Positions 17,491 through 31,739 of a stretch of 41,692 bases of DNA are shown here, piece after piece. The notes below the pieces were generated by a model, which was given only the letters and a program-made list of their open reading frames with translations, had not been told where the DNA came from and searched no databases. The stretch comes from Pseudomonadota bacterium (GTDB taxonomy: Bacteria; Pseudomonadota; Gammaproteobacteria; Burkholderiales; Burkholderiaceae). How positions within the stretch are numbered: the stretch's first letter is position 1; each line of letters opens with the position of its first letter. A program made the position numbers and the translations under genes. Where the stretch lies: NCBI GenBank assembly GCA_963205525.1, contig CAUJJP010000083.1:1-41692 (forward strand), in the 5' to 3' direction.

Positions 17491-18468
17491 ATGAGCCTGC
17501 ACCGCCGCCACTTTCTGCACGCCGCCGCCGCGCTGGCGCTGCCTGCCAGCCTGCCCGCGTGGGCGCAGGAGCGCCCGCTCAAGCTCGTCGTGCCCTATGC
17601 CGCCGGCGGCCCCCTGGATCGCATTGCGCGCATCCTGGGCGAGGCCGTGAAGCCCAGCCTGGGCACGGTGATCGTCGAGAACCGGCCCGGTGCGGGCGGC
17701 AACCTGGGCGCCGACCAGGTGGCGCGCTCGGCACCCGACGGCCAGACCATCGTGATGGGCGCGGTCGCCACCCATGCCATCAACCCCTGGCTGTACGCCA
17801 AGATCCCCTACGACCCGATCAAGGACTTCACGCCCATCACGCGCGTGGCTCAGGTGCCCAACGTGCTGGTGATGAACACCGATGCGGCGGCGCGGCTGAA
17901 GATCGCGAGCGTCGCCGACCTTGTGGCCTGGGCGCGCGCCAACCCAGGCAAGCTGAACTACGGTTCGGGCGGCAACGGCAGTGCGGGTCACCTGGCCGGC
18001 GAGCTGTTCAAGTCCAGCGCCGGCGTGTTTGCGGTCCACATCCCCTACGCGGGCGCGGCACCGATGATGCTGGCGCTGCTGGCCGGGCAGATCGACTTCA
18101 GCTTCGACAACCTGGCATCGGCCGCCGGCAACATCCGCGCCGGCCGCCTGAAGGCGCTCGCGGTGACGACGCCGCAGCGCGCCAGCGCGATGCCGGACCT
18201 GCCGACCATGGCACAGGCCGGGCTGCCTGCGGTGGCGGTGGACACCTGGTTCGGCCTGTTCGGCCCGGCCGGCGTGCCGGTGGCGCGCGTGCAGGCGCTC
18301 AACGCGGCTTTCACCGCCGCCCTGCGCTCCGATGCCGTGAAAGCGGCGCTGGCACCGATGATGGCCGAGCCGGCACCCACCAGCGCCGAGGAGTTCGCAC
18401 GCTTCGTGCAGGCCGAACTCGCCAAGTACGAGAAGATCGTCAAGGCCACCGGGGCGACGGTGGGCTGA
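17491..18468 (+). CDS. Bug/TctC-family tripartite tricarboxylate transporter substrate-binding protein
   Basis: A 325-residue periplasmic binding protein. The signal peptide starts MSLHRRHFLHAAAALALPAS and ends near AWAQE; the RRxFL pattern resembles a Tat signal. The mature protein begins PLKLVVPYAAGGPLDRIARI, the Bug-family signature, followed by VENRPGAGGNLGADQVA and the IPYDPIKDFTPIT segment. Bug proteins bind small carboxylates or related compounds. No TctA/TctB membrane partner is in the window, so it may be an orphan receptor, which is common in Burkholderiales. The start at 17491 has GAAGG seven bases upstream; an ATG at 17428 overlapping the previous stop would add 21 unrelated residues before the signal peptide. 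Confidence 0.9.
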   Translation: MSLHRRHFLHAAAALALPASLPAWAQERPLKLVVPYAAGGPLDRIARILGEAVKPSLGTVIVENRPGAGGNLGADQVARSAPDGQTIVMGAVATHAINPWLYAKIPYDPIKDFTPITRVAQVPNVLVMNTDAAARLKIASVADLVAWARANPGKLNYGSGGNGSAGHLAGELFKSSAGVFAVHIPYAGAAPMMLALLAGQIDFSFDNLASAAGNIRAGRLKALAVTTPQRASAMPDLPTMAQAGLPAVAVDTWFGLFGPAGVPVARVQALNAAFTAALRSDAVKAALAPMMAEPAPTSAEEFARFVQAELAKYEKIVKATGATVG

Positions 18469-18555
18469 TCGCCCGTGAAGGCCAAGCCGAGAAGGACGCC
18501 CGCTGCAGGCGCAGGGCGTGGTCGCTGGCCGGCCACTCCGGCTGCGGCGCGGCCC

Positions 18556-18975
18556 TCAGGTGCACATGGCCTTGATGTCGGGCGGGATCGAGATGGCGCG
18601 CAGCCGTTCGGGGTCTTCCTTGTCGCGCTGCACGAAGGCGCGCACCTCGGTGGCCTCGCAGATCAGGGTGTCGCCGCGGCGGATGATGTGACGGTGCTTG
18701 AAGGTCTTGGCGTTCCACTGTTCGATCGTGGTGTGCACCTCGATCGCCTGGCCGTAGGTGGCGCTGTTCACGAAGCGCGTGTTGATCTCCAGCAGCGGCG
18801 TGCCGACGATGCCGTTGATGCGGTTGAGCTCGCGCCAGGGCGGCACGCCGCAGGCCATGAAGAAGGCGAGCGAGGACTCGTCCATCCACTTCATGAAGTT
18901 GGGGAAGTAGACGATCCCGGCCGGATCGCAATCGCCGAAGCGGACGTTGACGCGGTGGATGTGGGTCTTGCTCAT
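18556..18975 (-). CDS. Hotdog-fold acyl-CoA thioesterase (4-hydroxybenzoyl-CoA thioesterase-like)
   Basis: A 139-residue single hotdog domain with the active-site motif RFGDCDPAGIVYFPNF; the conserved Asp17 is the catalytic residue in 4-hydroxybenzoyl-CoA thioesterase. It hydrolyses acyl- or aryl-CoA to the free acid and CoA. It lies downstream of a feruloyl-CoA-synthase-like gene on the same strand with a 169-bp gap, which supports a role in aromatic-acid metabolism, perhaps releasing CoA from dead-end aryl-CoA. The substrate is inferred only from context and family. Confidence 0.88.
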   Translation of the reverse strand: MSKTHIHRVNVRFGDCDPAGIVYFPNFMKWMDESSLAFFMACGVPPWRELNRINGIVGTPLLEINTRFVNSATYGQAIEVHTTIEQWNAKTFKHRHIIRRGDTLICEATEVRAFVQRDKEDPERLRAISIPPDIKAMCT

Positions 18976-19144
18976 GCCGCGACTCGCACGCTCGTCGCCG
19001 CGGCGCCGGCGCGCGCGGGCGCCAGTGGTTCTTCGGACCTCATCCTGAGCCGTTCCTCGGTGCTTGCTGAAAGCCGTGATTCTCGTTCAGACCCACCAGC
19101 CCTTGCTGGCGGGCAAGCACTCGTGGCCGCCCGCGCCGGCCCGC
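18976..19144. other. Gene-free spacer with nested inverted repeats
   Basis: No coding sequence is convincing here. GTGCTTGC (19060-19067) pairs with GCAAGCAC (19113-19120), and inside lie CTTGC/GCAAG (19102-19106, 19113-19117) and CCAGC-CCTT-GCTGG (19096-19109), which are mutually exclusive folds. It separates the thioesterase from the CoA ligase. It might attenuate or process the transcript, or be a dispersed repeat. Confidence 0.4.
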
Positions 19145-20950
19145 TCAGGGCCGGATGACCCCAGGGGCATCGGCGTAGAGCTGGCGCACCGCGTCGGCGC
19201 GCCGCTGCAGCACCGCGAGCTGGTTGATGTAGCCCTTGTCGGTGATCTCGCCGGCATCCGCGCTCGGTGGCTCGGCGAGCAGCAGCGCACGCGCGGGCAG
19301 CTGCGAGGAGCCACCACCCGCGGCGCGCAGCGCGCGCAGCGCCGCCGCCACGTGCTCGGCCAGCGCCTGCGCCGGCAGCGCCGCCGCGGCAGCGCTGGGA
19401 AACACCAGCAGCCCGACCTCGTCGCGGTCGTGGCCGGTGACGACGACGTCCAGCGCGTGCGGCGCCAGCGCGGTTACGGCGCGCAAGCGCAGCGTGCCGA
19501 CGCTGACCCAGGTGCCGGTGGCGAGCTTGAAGTCCTCCGCCACCCGACCATCGAAGACGACGCCGAGCTCGGGCCGCGCCGGGTCCGCAAGCCGGCCGGC
19601 GTCGCCGATGCGGTAGTAGCCCTCGGCGTCGAAGGCCTGCGCCGTGAGCTGCGGCGCGTGGCGGTAGCCTGGAAAGACGTTCACGCCGCGCACCCGCATC
19701 TCGAGCTTGGCGCCGTTGGGCACGAGCTTGAGCTCGGTGCCCGGCAGCGGGCCGCCGATGACGCCGGCCTTGTCCAGCCACCAGTGGGCAGCGGTCACGG
19801 CGGGCGATGTCTCGGTCGCCCCCCAGGAGGTGGTGAGCCAGACCTCGCGCCCGCGGATGCGCCGGGCCAGCGCCTGCAGGCGGTCCCAGCTCGACTGCGG
19901 CAGCGCCGCGCCCGCGTAGAAGACGAGGCGCAGACGCTCGAAGAAGGCGCGCGCCTGCGCCTCGTCGGCCTCCAGCAGCGGCAGCAGCAGGTCGAGTCCG
20001 CGCGGCACGTTGAAGGCGATCGTCGGCCGCATCTCGGCCAGGTTGCGCGCCGTCTTCTCGATCAGGCCGGGTGCCGGCCGGCCCTCGTCGATCACCATGT
20101 GCCCGCCGTGGCACAGCACCATGTTCAGGTTGTGGTTGCCGCCGAAGGTGTGGCTCCAGGGCAGCCAGTCCACCAGCACCGGCTTCTCGGTGTCCAGGAA
20201 GCGCCAGACCTGGGCCACCATCTGCTGGTTGGCGCACAGCATGCGGTGGGTGTTGATGACGACCTTGGGCTGCCCGGTCGAGCCCGAGGTCAGCAGGTAC
20301 TTGGCATGCGTCTGCGGCGTGATGACCTCGAAGGCCGCTTGCACCGCCGGCCCCTCGGTGGTCTGCAGCAGGCTGCCGAAGGCGAGCGCACCCGGGAAAC
20401 CCTCGGCGCCGCGACTGAACACGTGCACCGCCGGCACGTCCGCGGCGGCGAGCGCCGGCCCGTAGACCGCCGCGTCCGCGGCGTAGACCAGCGCCGGCCC
20501 CAGGGTACGCAGGATGCCCTGGATCTTGCCGTAGTCGCGCGTGAGCCGGCAGTAGGCGCTGGAGACGGTGCACACCGCGCGGCCGACGTGCATCGCCGCC
20601 AGCATCAGCAGCAGGTGGTCGATCGCGTTATCCGACAGCACCACCACCGGCGCATCCGGCGCCAGGTTCAGCCCGAGCAGGCTTTGCGCGATGCGGCCGA
20701 CCTGCTGGCGCGTCTGCCCCCAGCTCAGCCGGCGCCAGCCGCCCTGCGGGTCGCGCTCGCTGAAGGCCGGGGCGTCTGGGGTCTCGTGCGCCCAGCGTTC
20801 CAGCCACTCGCCGATGCAGCGCGCATAGGGGCGCAGCGCCTGCGGCGAGCGCAGCACGATGGAGCCATCGTCCAGCCGTGCGCACAGCGTGCCCGGCGGG
20901 GCGATCTGCCGTGGGTCGTCGAGGAAGTCGTCCGGCACGCCTGCGCTCAT
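19145..20950 (-). CDS. Feruloyl-CoA synthase-like acyl-CoA ligase (ANL superfamily)
   Basis: A 601-residue adenylate-forming enzyme. The P-loop motif YLLTSGSTGQPKVVINTH, the TTSWGATETSP motif and the late YRIGDAGRLAD motif are all present. The GRVAEDFKLATGTWVSVG stretch is typical of feruloyl-CoA synthases, as is ITDKGYINQ near the end, whose Lys would be the catalytic C-terminal-domain residue. It activates hydroxycinnamate-like acids (ferulate, p-coumarate, caffeate) with ATP and CoA. The partner hydratase/aldolase and vanillin dehydrogenase are not in the window, so the exact acid is uncertain. The start at 20950 follows GGAGCAGGAG. The gene is divergent from a TetR regulator. Confidence 0.88.
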   Translation of the reverse strand: MSAGVPDDFLDDPRQIAPPGTLCARLDDGSIVLRSPQALRPYARCIGEWLERWAHETPDAPAFSERDPQGGWRRLSWGQTRQQVGRIAQSLLGLNLAPDAPVVVLSDNAIDHLLLMLAAMHVGRAVCTVSSAYCRLTRDYGKIQGILRTLGPALVYAADAAVYGPALAAADVPAVHVFSRGAEGFPGALAFGSLLQTTEGPAVQAAFEVITPQTHAKYLLTSGSTGQPKVVINTHRMLCANQQMVAQVWRFLDTEKPVLVDWLPWSHTFGGNHNLNMVLCHGGHMVIDEGRPAPGLIEKTARNLAEMRPTIAFNVPRGLDLLLPLLEADEAQARAFFERLRLVFYAGAALPQSSWDRLQALARRIRGREVWLTTSWGATETSPAVTAAHWWLDKAGVIGGPLPGTELKLVPNGAKLEMRVRGVNVFPGYRHAPQLTAQAFDAEGYYRIGDAGRLADPARPELGVVFDGRVAEDFKLATGTWVSVGTLRLRAVTALAPHALDVVVTGHDRDEVGLLVFPSAAAAALPAQALAEHVAAALRALRAAGGGSSQLPARALLLAEPPSADAGEITDKGYINQLAVLQRRADAVRQLYADAPGVIRP

Positions 20951-20961
20951 CTCCTGCTCCG

Positions 20962-20973
20962 TACACTGGTGTA
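20962..20973. promoter_or_regulatory. Palindrome in the CoA ligase/TetR divergent promoter region
   Basis: TACACTGGTGTA has matching 5-bp arms (TACAC/GTGTA) 12 bp before the ligase start. A related sequence, CACTGGTCGGTG, lies at 21011-21022 nearer the TetR gene. TetR-family repressors usually bind such sites between divergent genes. The role is inferred. Confidence 0.45.
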
Positions 20974-21070
20974 TGTGACAGAAGTCGGATCCTAGTGAGG
21001 CTTCAATCAGCACTGGTCGGTGTTTCCCCGCTCTTCCGTACAGTGCTGCACGCGGTCATGCTGGGCGCCC

Positions 21071-21658
21071 ATGGATTCCGTCGCCGAGCGGCCGCGCACC
21101 GCGCTGACCCCCGAACGCTGGGTCGAGGCCGCCACCGAGGTGCTGGTCGACCAGGGCATAGACCATGTCCGCGTCGACGTCCTGGCGCGCAGCCTGAAGG
21201 TCACGCGCGGCAGCTTCTACTGGCACTTCAGGGAGCGCGAGGATCTGCTGCGCGCGGTGCTGCAGGCCTGGCGCGCGCGCGCCACCGAACAGCTCACGCA
21301 GCGCCTGGAGCGCGCCCACGACGACCCGCGCGAGCAGTTGCGCGACCTCATCTCGCTGCCCTTTCGCGGCCGCAGCGCGCGCCGCGCTGCGCGCATCGAG
21401 CTGGCGATCCGCGCCTGGGCGCGGCGCGACGCGATGGCTCGCAGCTTCGTCGACGAGGCCGACGCGGCGCGCATGGGCTACATCGCGCAGGTGTTCTCGG
21501 CGCTCGGCTTCGGCGTCATGGAGGCGCGCACGCGCGCCTTCATGCTCTACAGCTACGAGCTCGCGGAGTCGCTGCTGGCGGGGGCGGCGACGGCCGCGCC
21601 GCCGCAGGCGCAGCGCGCGCAGATGGTCGAGCGGCTGCTGCTGCAGCCACTGCGCTGA
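21071..21658 (+). CDS. TetR-family transcriptional regulator
   Basis: A 195-residue regulator. The N-terminal helix-turn-helix (about 12-60) has the family hallmark GIDHVRVDVLARSLKVTRGSFYWHF. The C-terminal helical ligand domain (about 70-195) has no recognisable ligand signature. Dimeric repressors of this family release DNA on binding a small molecule. It is divergent from the feruloyl-CoA-synthase-like gene with palindromic sites in the gap, so it likely controls that operon, with an acyl- or aryl-CoA or the free acid as a plausible signal. The start at 21071 fits the family; TACAGT (21039-21044) is a possible -10. Its stop is 24 bp from the convergent livF stop. Confidence 0.9.
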   Translation: MDSVAERPRTALTPERWVEAATEVLVDQGIDHVRVDVLARSLKVTRGSFYWHFREREDLLRAVLQAWRARATEQLTQRLERAHDDPREQLRDLISLPFRGRSARRAARIELAIRAWARRDAMARSFVDEADAARMGYIAQVFSALGFGVMEARTRAFMLYSYELAESLLAGAATAAPPQAQRAQMVERLLLQPLR

Positions 21659-21682
21659 GCGCAGTCGGCGCCAGGCCGGGTG

Positions 21683-22402
21683 CTACTCGCCGAGGTAGGC
21701 GGCGCGCACCTTGGGGTCGTTGAGCAGGGCCTGGGCGGCGCCGCTCATGGTCAGTTCGCCGGAGTCCATGACGTAGCCGCGATTGGCCAGCGCGAGCGCG
21801 CGGCTGGCGTTCTGCTCCACCAGCAGCACGGTGGTGCCGCGGCGGTGGATGTCGGCCACGACCTCGAAGATCTTGTCGACCATGATGGGGGACAAGCCCA
21901 TCGAGGGCTCGTCGAGCAGCAGCACCTTGGGCCGCGCCATCAGCGCCCGGCCCATCGCCAGCATCTGCTGCTCGCCGCCGGACATGGTGCCCGCGAGCTG
22001 GCGGGCACGCTCCTTCAGGCGCGGAAAGATCTCGAACACCTTGTCGATGTCGGCGTCGAGCTCGCTCGTGTCCACCCGCGTGTAGGCGCCCATCTGCAGG
22101 TTCTCGACGATGCTCATGCGGGCGAACACGCCGCGCCCCTCGGGCACCATCACCAGGCCCTGGCGCACCAGGTCCCAGGCGCCCTGGCCGCGGATCGGCT
22201 GGCCCAGGTACTCGATGCTGCCTGCGGCCACCGGCTGGGTGCCGGTGACGGCCTTCAGGGTGGTCGTCTTGCCGGCGCCGTTGGCGCCGATGAGGCTGAC
22301 GAGCTCGCCCTCCAGGACCTCGAAATCGACCCCCTTGACGGCCTGGATGCCGCCGTAGGCCACTTTCAGGCCGCTGACCTTCAGCAATGTCTTCGCGCTC
22401 AT
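21683..22402 (-). CDS. livF: Branched-chain amino acid-type ABC transporter ATP-binding protein LivF
   Basis: A 239-residue ATPase with Walker A GANGAGKTT, signature TMSGGEQQML and Walker B VLLLDEPSMGLSP; the MGLSP sequence is characteristic of LivF. With LivG it powers uptake through LivH and LivM. The start at 22402 lies 11 bp after the livG stop. It is the last gene of a livH-M-G-F operon. The nearby CoA ligase suggests that the cargo may be an aromatic or other organic acid rather than an amino acid; this is inference. Confidence 0.93.
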   Translation of the reverse strand: MSAKTLLKVSGLKVAYGGIQAVKGVDFEVLEGELVSLIGANGAGKTTTLKAVTGTQPVAAGSIEYLGQPIRGQGAWDLVRQGLVMVPEGRGVFARMSIVENLQMGAYTRVDTSELDADIDKVFEIFPRLKERARQLAGTMSGGEQQMLAMGRALMARPKVLLLDEPSMGLSPIMVDKIFEVVADIHRRGTTVLLVEQNASRALALANRGYVMDSGELTMSGAAQALLNDPKVRAAYLGE

Positions 22403-22413
22403 GACGGCGGCCT

Positions 22414-23199
22414 TCAATGCGTTGCGTGGCCGGCGCCGAGGTAGGCCTCGATCACCTGCGCGTTCTTCTGCACCTCGGCCGGCGTGCCTTCGGCGATCTG
22501 GCGCCCGTAGTCGAGCACGGTGACGCGGTCGCACAGCCCCATCACCAGCTTGACGTCGTGCTCGATGAGCAAGATGGTGCGACCGTCCTTGCGGATGCGG
22601 TCTATCAGCTCGCGCAGCACGACCTTCTCGGTCGCGTTCATGCCGGCGGCCGGCTCGTCGAGCGCGATCAGCTTGGGATCGGTGGCCAGGGCGCGCGCGA
22701 TCTCCAGCCGGCGCTGGTCGCCGTAGCTCAGGGTGCGCGCCTTGTAGTCGCTGAAGTGACCGATGCCCACGTAGTCCAGCAACTCCTGCGCGCGCTGCGC
22801 GATCGCCGCTTCCTCGGCCTTGAAGGAGGCGGTTCGCAACACCGCGCCCACCAGTCCCGAGCCGGTGCGCACGTGGCGGCCCACCATCACGTTTTCCAGC
22901 GCCGTCATCTCGGCGAACAGGCGGATGTTCTGGAAGGTGCGCGCGATCCCCTGCTTGGCCACCAGGTGCACCGCCTGCGGCCGGTAGGCGCTGCCGCCGA
23001 GTTCGAAGCTGCCGCCGTCCGGCGTGTACAGGCCGGTGATGACGTTGAAGAAGGTGGTCTTGCCGGCACCGTTGGGGCCGATCAGGCCGTAGATCTGGCC
23101 GTGGCGGATCGTGATCCCGACCTCGGACAGCGCCTGCAGGCCGCCGAAACGCTTGCTCACGCCCTGCACGCGAAGCACGATGTCGCTGCTGCTGCTCAT
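22414..23199 (-). CDS. livG: Branched-chain amino acid-type ABC transporter ATP-binding protein LivG
   Basis: A 261-residue ATPase: Walker A GPNGAGKTT, the LivG-specific GIARTFQNIRLFAEMTALEN block, signature TLSYGDQRRLEIARAL and Walker B LIALDEPAAGMNATE. It pairs with LivF at the inner face of the membrane. The start codon is 13 bp from the livM stop, so the two are likely co-translated. The end is GAGHATH, a normal family length. Confidence 0.94.
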   Translation of the reverse strand: MSSSSDIVLRVQGVSKRFGGLQALSEVGITIRHGQIYGLIGPNGAGKTTFFNVITGLYTPDGGSFELGGSAYRPQAVHLVAKQGIARTFQNIRLFAEMTALENVMVGRHVRTGSGLVGAVLRTASFKAEEAAIAQRAQELLDYVGIGHFSDYKARTLSYGDQRRLEIARALATDPKLIALDEPAAGMNATEKVVLRELIDRIRKDGRTILLIEHDVKLVMGLCDRVTVLDYGRQIAEGTPAEVQKNAQVIEAYLGAGHATH

Positions 23200-23212
23200 C
23201 GCATCGTCTCCT

Positions 23213-24298
<1,086 letters not shown>

Positions 24299-24310
24299 CA
24301 CGACACCTGC

Positions 24311-25234
24311 TCAGGCACGGTCGGCCACGCGTTCACCCAGCAGGCCCGAGGGCCGCAGCGTCAGCACCAGGATCAGCATGATGAAGGCGAAGATGTCGGC
24401 ATAGTGGCTGCCGAGCACGCCGCCGGTGAGGTCGCCCAGGTAGCCGGCACCGAACACCTCCACCAGGCCCAGCAGCAGTGCACCCACCACCGCCCCCGGC
24501 AGGTTGCCGATGCCGCCCAGCACCGCCGCCGTGAAGGCCTTCAGGCCCGGCATGAAGCCCATGCTGTGCTGCACGGTGCCGTAGTTGGCGGCCCACATCA
24601 CGCCCGCCACCGCCGCCAGCGCGGCGCCGATGATGAAGGTGGCCGAGATCACCATGTCGGGCCGCACCCCCATCAGCGCCGCCACGCGCGGGTTCTCGGC
24701 GGTGGCACGCATGGCGCGCCCGAGCCGGGTGCGCCCGACCATGTAGCTCAGGCCGGCGAGCACCAGCACCGTGGTCACCAGGATCAGGATCTGGGTCACG
24801 CTGATCACCGCGCCGCCGATCGCGATCGGGTCGGTGGGCAGCAGCAGCGGGTAGGGCTTGGGGTTGGGCTTCCAGATGATCATCGCCAGCGTCTGCAGCA
24901 TCAGGCTCATGCCCATGGCGGTGATCAGCGGCGCCAGCCGCGGTGCGTTGCGCAGCGGCCGGTAGGCGATCTTCTCGATGCTGTAGTTGAGCACGCAGCA
25001 CACGACGATGGCGCACAGGGTGCCTATCAGCAGCAGCGCCCAGCCCGGCATGCCGCTGGCCGCGAGCACGGTGACCACGGTCCAGCTCGTCAGTGCGCCG
25101 GCCATCATCACCTCGCCGTGGGCGAAGTTGATGAGGCCGATGATGCCGTACACCATGGTGTAGCCGAGCGCGACGAGCGCGTACATGCTGCCGAGCACCA
25201 GCCCGTTGATGAGCTGCTGGATGAAGATGTCCAT
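24311..25234 (-). CDS. livH: Branched-chain amino acid-type ABC transporter permease LivH
   Basis: A 307-residue membrane permease with about eight helices. It starts DIFIQQLINGLVLGSMYALVA, has the INFAHGEVMM motif, RATAENPRVAALMGV in the cytoplasmic coupling loop, and AVLGGIGNLPGAVVGALLLG, all LivH hallmarks. It is the first gene of the minus-strand liv operon. No substrate-binding protein gene lies beside it, so the receptor must be encoded elsewhere. A possible -10 lies about 80 bp upstream. Confidence 0.94.
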   Translation of the reverse strand: MDIFIQQLINGLVLGSMYALVALGYTMVYGIIGLINFAHGEVMMAGALTSWTVVTVLAASGMPGWALLLIGTLCAIVVCCVLNYSIEKIAYRPLRNAPRLAPLITAMGMSLMLQTLAMIIWKPNPKPYPLLLPTDPIAIGGAVISVTQILILVTTVLVLAGLSYMVGRTRLGRAMRATAENPRVAALMGVRPDMVISATFIIGAALAAVAGVMWAANYGTVQHSMGFMPGLKAFTAAVLGGIGNLPGAVVGALLLGLVEVFGAGYLGDLTGGVLGSHYADIFAFIMLILVLTLRPSGLLGERVADRA

Positions 25235-25313
25235 GGGTTTGGGGGTCTCCGGGGTCGTCGCGCCTGGCGTACGCGCCCTGCAGCTTCGGCCTGCCTCGTG
25301 GGGGCCGGGGCGG

Positions 25314-25319
25314 ATTGTA
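25314..25319 (-). promoter_or_regulatory. Candidate -10 box for the liv operon
   Basis: TACAAT on the minus strand lies in the gap between rarA and livH, about 80 bp before the livH start. No convincing -35 is visible. It is the best promoter-like sequence in the gap. Confidence 0.4.
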
Positions 25320-25395
25320 GTTTCGCGCTCCGGCCCGATTTTCGGGGGGTTTCCCGCTGGCCGGCACCGCCGCAACCGCCGCCGGCCGCCCGCGC

Positions 25396-26766
25396 TCAGC
25401 GCCCCTTCTTCGCCGCCAGCGCCTGCCGGTCGCGCTCGCGCAGCTCGGCCAGCCGCTCGGCGATGCGCAGCTCCAGCCCGCGCGCCACCGGCTGGTACAG
25501 GCGCTGCGGTTCCAGGCCCTCGGGCCAGTAGCTCTCGCCAGCCGCGTAGCCGTCGGCCTCGTCGTGGGCGTAGCGGTAGCCGGCGCCGTAGCCCAGGTCC
25601 TTCATGAGCCGGGTCGGCGCGTTGCGCAGCTGCGGTGGCACCGGCCGCGTGCCGTCCTGCTTGACGAAGTCACGCATCGCGTTCCAGGCCTTGTAGACCG
25701 CGTTGGACTTCGGTGCCACCGCGAGGAAGACCACCGCCTGCGCCAGCGCGAGTTCGCCCTCGGGCGAGCCCAGGCGCTCGAAGACCTCGGTCGCCTGCAG
25801 CGCCAGCTGCAGCGCGCGCGGATCCGCCAGGCCGATGTCCTCGCTCGCCATGCGCAGCACGCGCCGTGCCACGTAGCGCGGATCGACGCCGCCGTCGAGC
25901 ATGCGCGCGAGCCAGTACAAAGCGGCGTCCGGGTCGCTGCCGCGCACGCTCTTGTGCAGGGCGCTGATGGCGTCGTAGAACTGGTCGCCGCCTTTGTCGT
26001 ATCGGCGCAGCATCTCGCCGAGCGCCGATTCGAGCAGGTCCTCGTCGATCTCGGGGCGTGTGCCGGCGAGCGCGAACAGGTTCTCGCAGGCGTTGAGCAG
26101 GCGCCGCGCATCGCCGTCGGCGTGGGCGACGAGGCGCGCGCTGGCGGCGGCCGTGAGCCCGGGCGCCGGCCAGGCGGCGCAGGCACGCTGCAGCAGCAGC
26201 ATCAGCTCCTCGGGCTGCAGCGCCTGCAGCACGTGCACCGTGGCGCGCGACAGCAGCGCCGAGTTGACCTCGAACGACGGATTCTCGGTGGTCGCGCCGA
26301 TGAACAGGAACAGCCCCGACTCGACGTGCGGCAGGAAGGCGTCCTGCTGCGCCTTGTTGAAGCGGTGCACCTCGTCGACGAAGACCACCGTGCGCCGCCC
26401 CTGCCGGCGCGCGTGCTCGGCGCGCTCCACCGCCTCGCGGATGTCCTTCACCCCTGCCAGCACCGCGCTCAGGACGATGAACTGGGCGTCGCTGGCCTGT
26501 GCCAGCAGCCGCGCCAGCGTGGTCTTGCCGACCCCGGGCGGGCCCCACAGGATCATCGAATGCAGCCGCCCGGCGGCGAGCGCCGCGTGCAGCGGCCTGC
26601 CGGGCGCCAGCAGGTGGCGCTGGCCTATCACCTCGTCGAGCCGGGTCGGGCGCTGCCGCTCGGCCAGCGGCACGGCGGCTGCGGCGGCGCCAGTCGCGGC
26701 GGACGCACTCGGCGCGAACGGTGCGGCCGGCGCAGCGGCCGCGTCGCCGTCGAACAAGTCGTCCAT
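25396..26766 (-). CDS. rarA: Replication-associated recombination protein A (RarA/MgsA AAA+ ATPase)
   Basis: A 456-residue clamp-loader-like AAA+ ATPase that acts at stalled replication forks. Walker A GPPGVGKT is at 75-82 and Walker B FVDEVHRF at about 129-136, followed by GATTENPSFEVNSALLSR, the sensor/Arg-finger region typical of RarA. The C-terminal tetramerisation domain contains GSDPDAALYWLARML and the SEDIGLADPRAL block. An Ala/Pro-rich N-terminal stretch (about 8-33) is unusual and probably disordered. It lies 17 bp after lolA; the ftsK-lolA-rarA order is familiar in betaproteobacteria. Confidence 0.95.
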   Translation of the reverse strand: MDDLFDGDAAAAPAAPFAPSASAATGAAAAAVPLAERQRPTRLDEVIGQRHLLAPGRPLHAALAAGRLHSMILWGPPGVGKTTLARLLAQASDAQFIVLSAVLAGVKDIREAVERAEHARRQGRRTVVFVDEVHRFNKAQQDAFLPHVESGLFLFIGATTENPSFEVNSALLSRATVHVLQALQPEELMLLLQRACAAWPAPGLTAAASARLVAHADGDARRLLNACENLFALAGTRPEIDEDLLESALGEMLRRYDKGGDQFYDAISALHKSVRGSDPDAALYWLARMLDGGVDPRYVARRVLRMASEDIGLADPRALQLALQATEVFERLGSPEGELALAQAVVFLAVAPKSNAVYKAWNAMRDFVKQDGTRPVPPQLRNAPTRLMKDLGYGAGYRYAHDEADGYAAGESYWPEGLEPQRLYQPVARGLELRIAERLAELRERDRQALAAKKGR

Positions 26767-26783
26767 CGCGACCACCCGCACGC

Positions 26784-27412
26784 TCACTGCTCGAGCAGCT
26801 CGGTGCCCGGCGGCGGCTCGAAGCGGAAGCGCTCGGGCGCGACCGCGGCCCCGATCTGCAGGCCGTGCAGGCTCAGCAGCGTGCGCTGGCCGAAGCGGTC
26901 CAGCACCTCCAGCGCGCTCAGCACGGGACCACGGAAACCGACCGCCATCCACTGGAAGCCGCTGTCTGCCGCCTTCGGCGTCGCGCGAACCCAGGCCAGG
27001 CCGTCGCGGTCCGCCAGCGCGGCGAGGCTGAAGTCGCGCTCCAGCGCAGCACCGGCCAGCAGCGCCGCCGGTGACGCACCCAGGGCCTGGTCGACCCGGC
27101 GCACCGTGACCTGGTTCAGGTCGGGGTCGTAGAGCCAGAGCTTGCGGCCGTCGCTGACCACGGTCTGCGGGTAGGGCTTGCTGTAGTCGAAGCGGAAACG
27201 GTCCGGGCGCTGGAACTCGAAGCGGCCGCTGGAGGTCTTGGCGCGCGTGCCGTCGGCCGGCGTCACCGTCTGCGTGAACTCGGCGCTGCCGCGCGTGGCG
27301 CTGCGAACGAACTCGCGCAGCTGATCGACGGCGTCGGCGCGCGCCAGCGGCGCAGCGGCGGCCAGCAGCAGCGCCAGCACGCTGCGCCGCAAGGCTGCAC
27401 ACCCAGCCCGCA

Positions 27413-27416
<4 letters not shown>
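26784..27416 (-). CDS. lolA: Outer-membrane lipoprotein carrier protein LolA
   Basis: A 210-residue periplasmic chaperone that carries lipoproteins from LolCDE to LolB. A signal peptide spans about residues 1-28 (hydrophobic Leu/Ala core, cleavage after LARA). The mature domain shows the LolA sequence pattern: [45 protein letters not shown]. The ATG overlaps the ftsK stop by four bases (ATGA). It is followed by rarA after 17 bp. Confidence 0.94.
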
Positions 27417-31732
<4,316 letters not shown>

Positions 31733-31739
31733 GGCGGGC

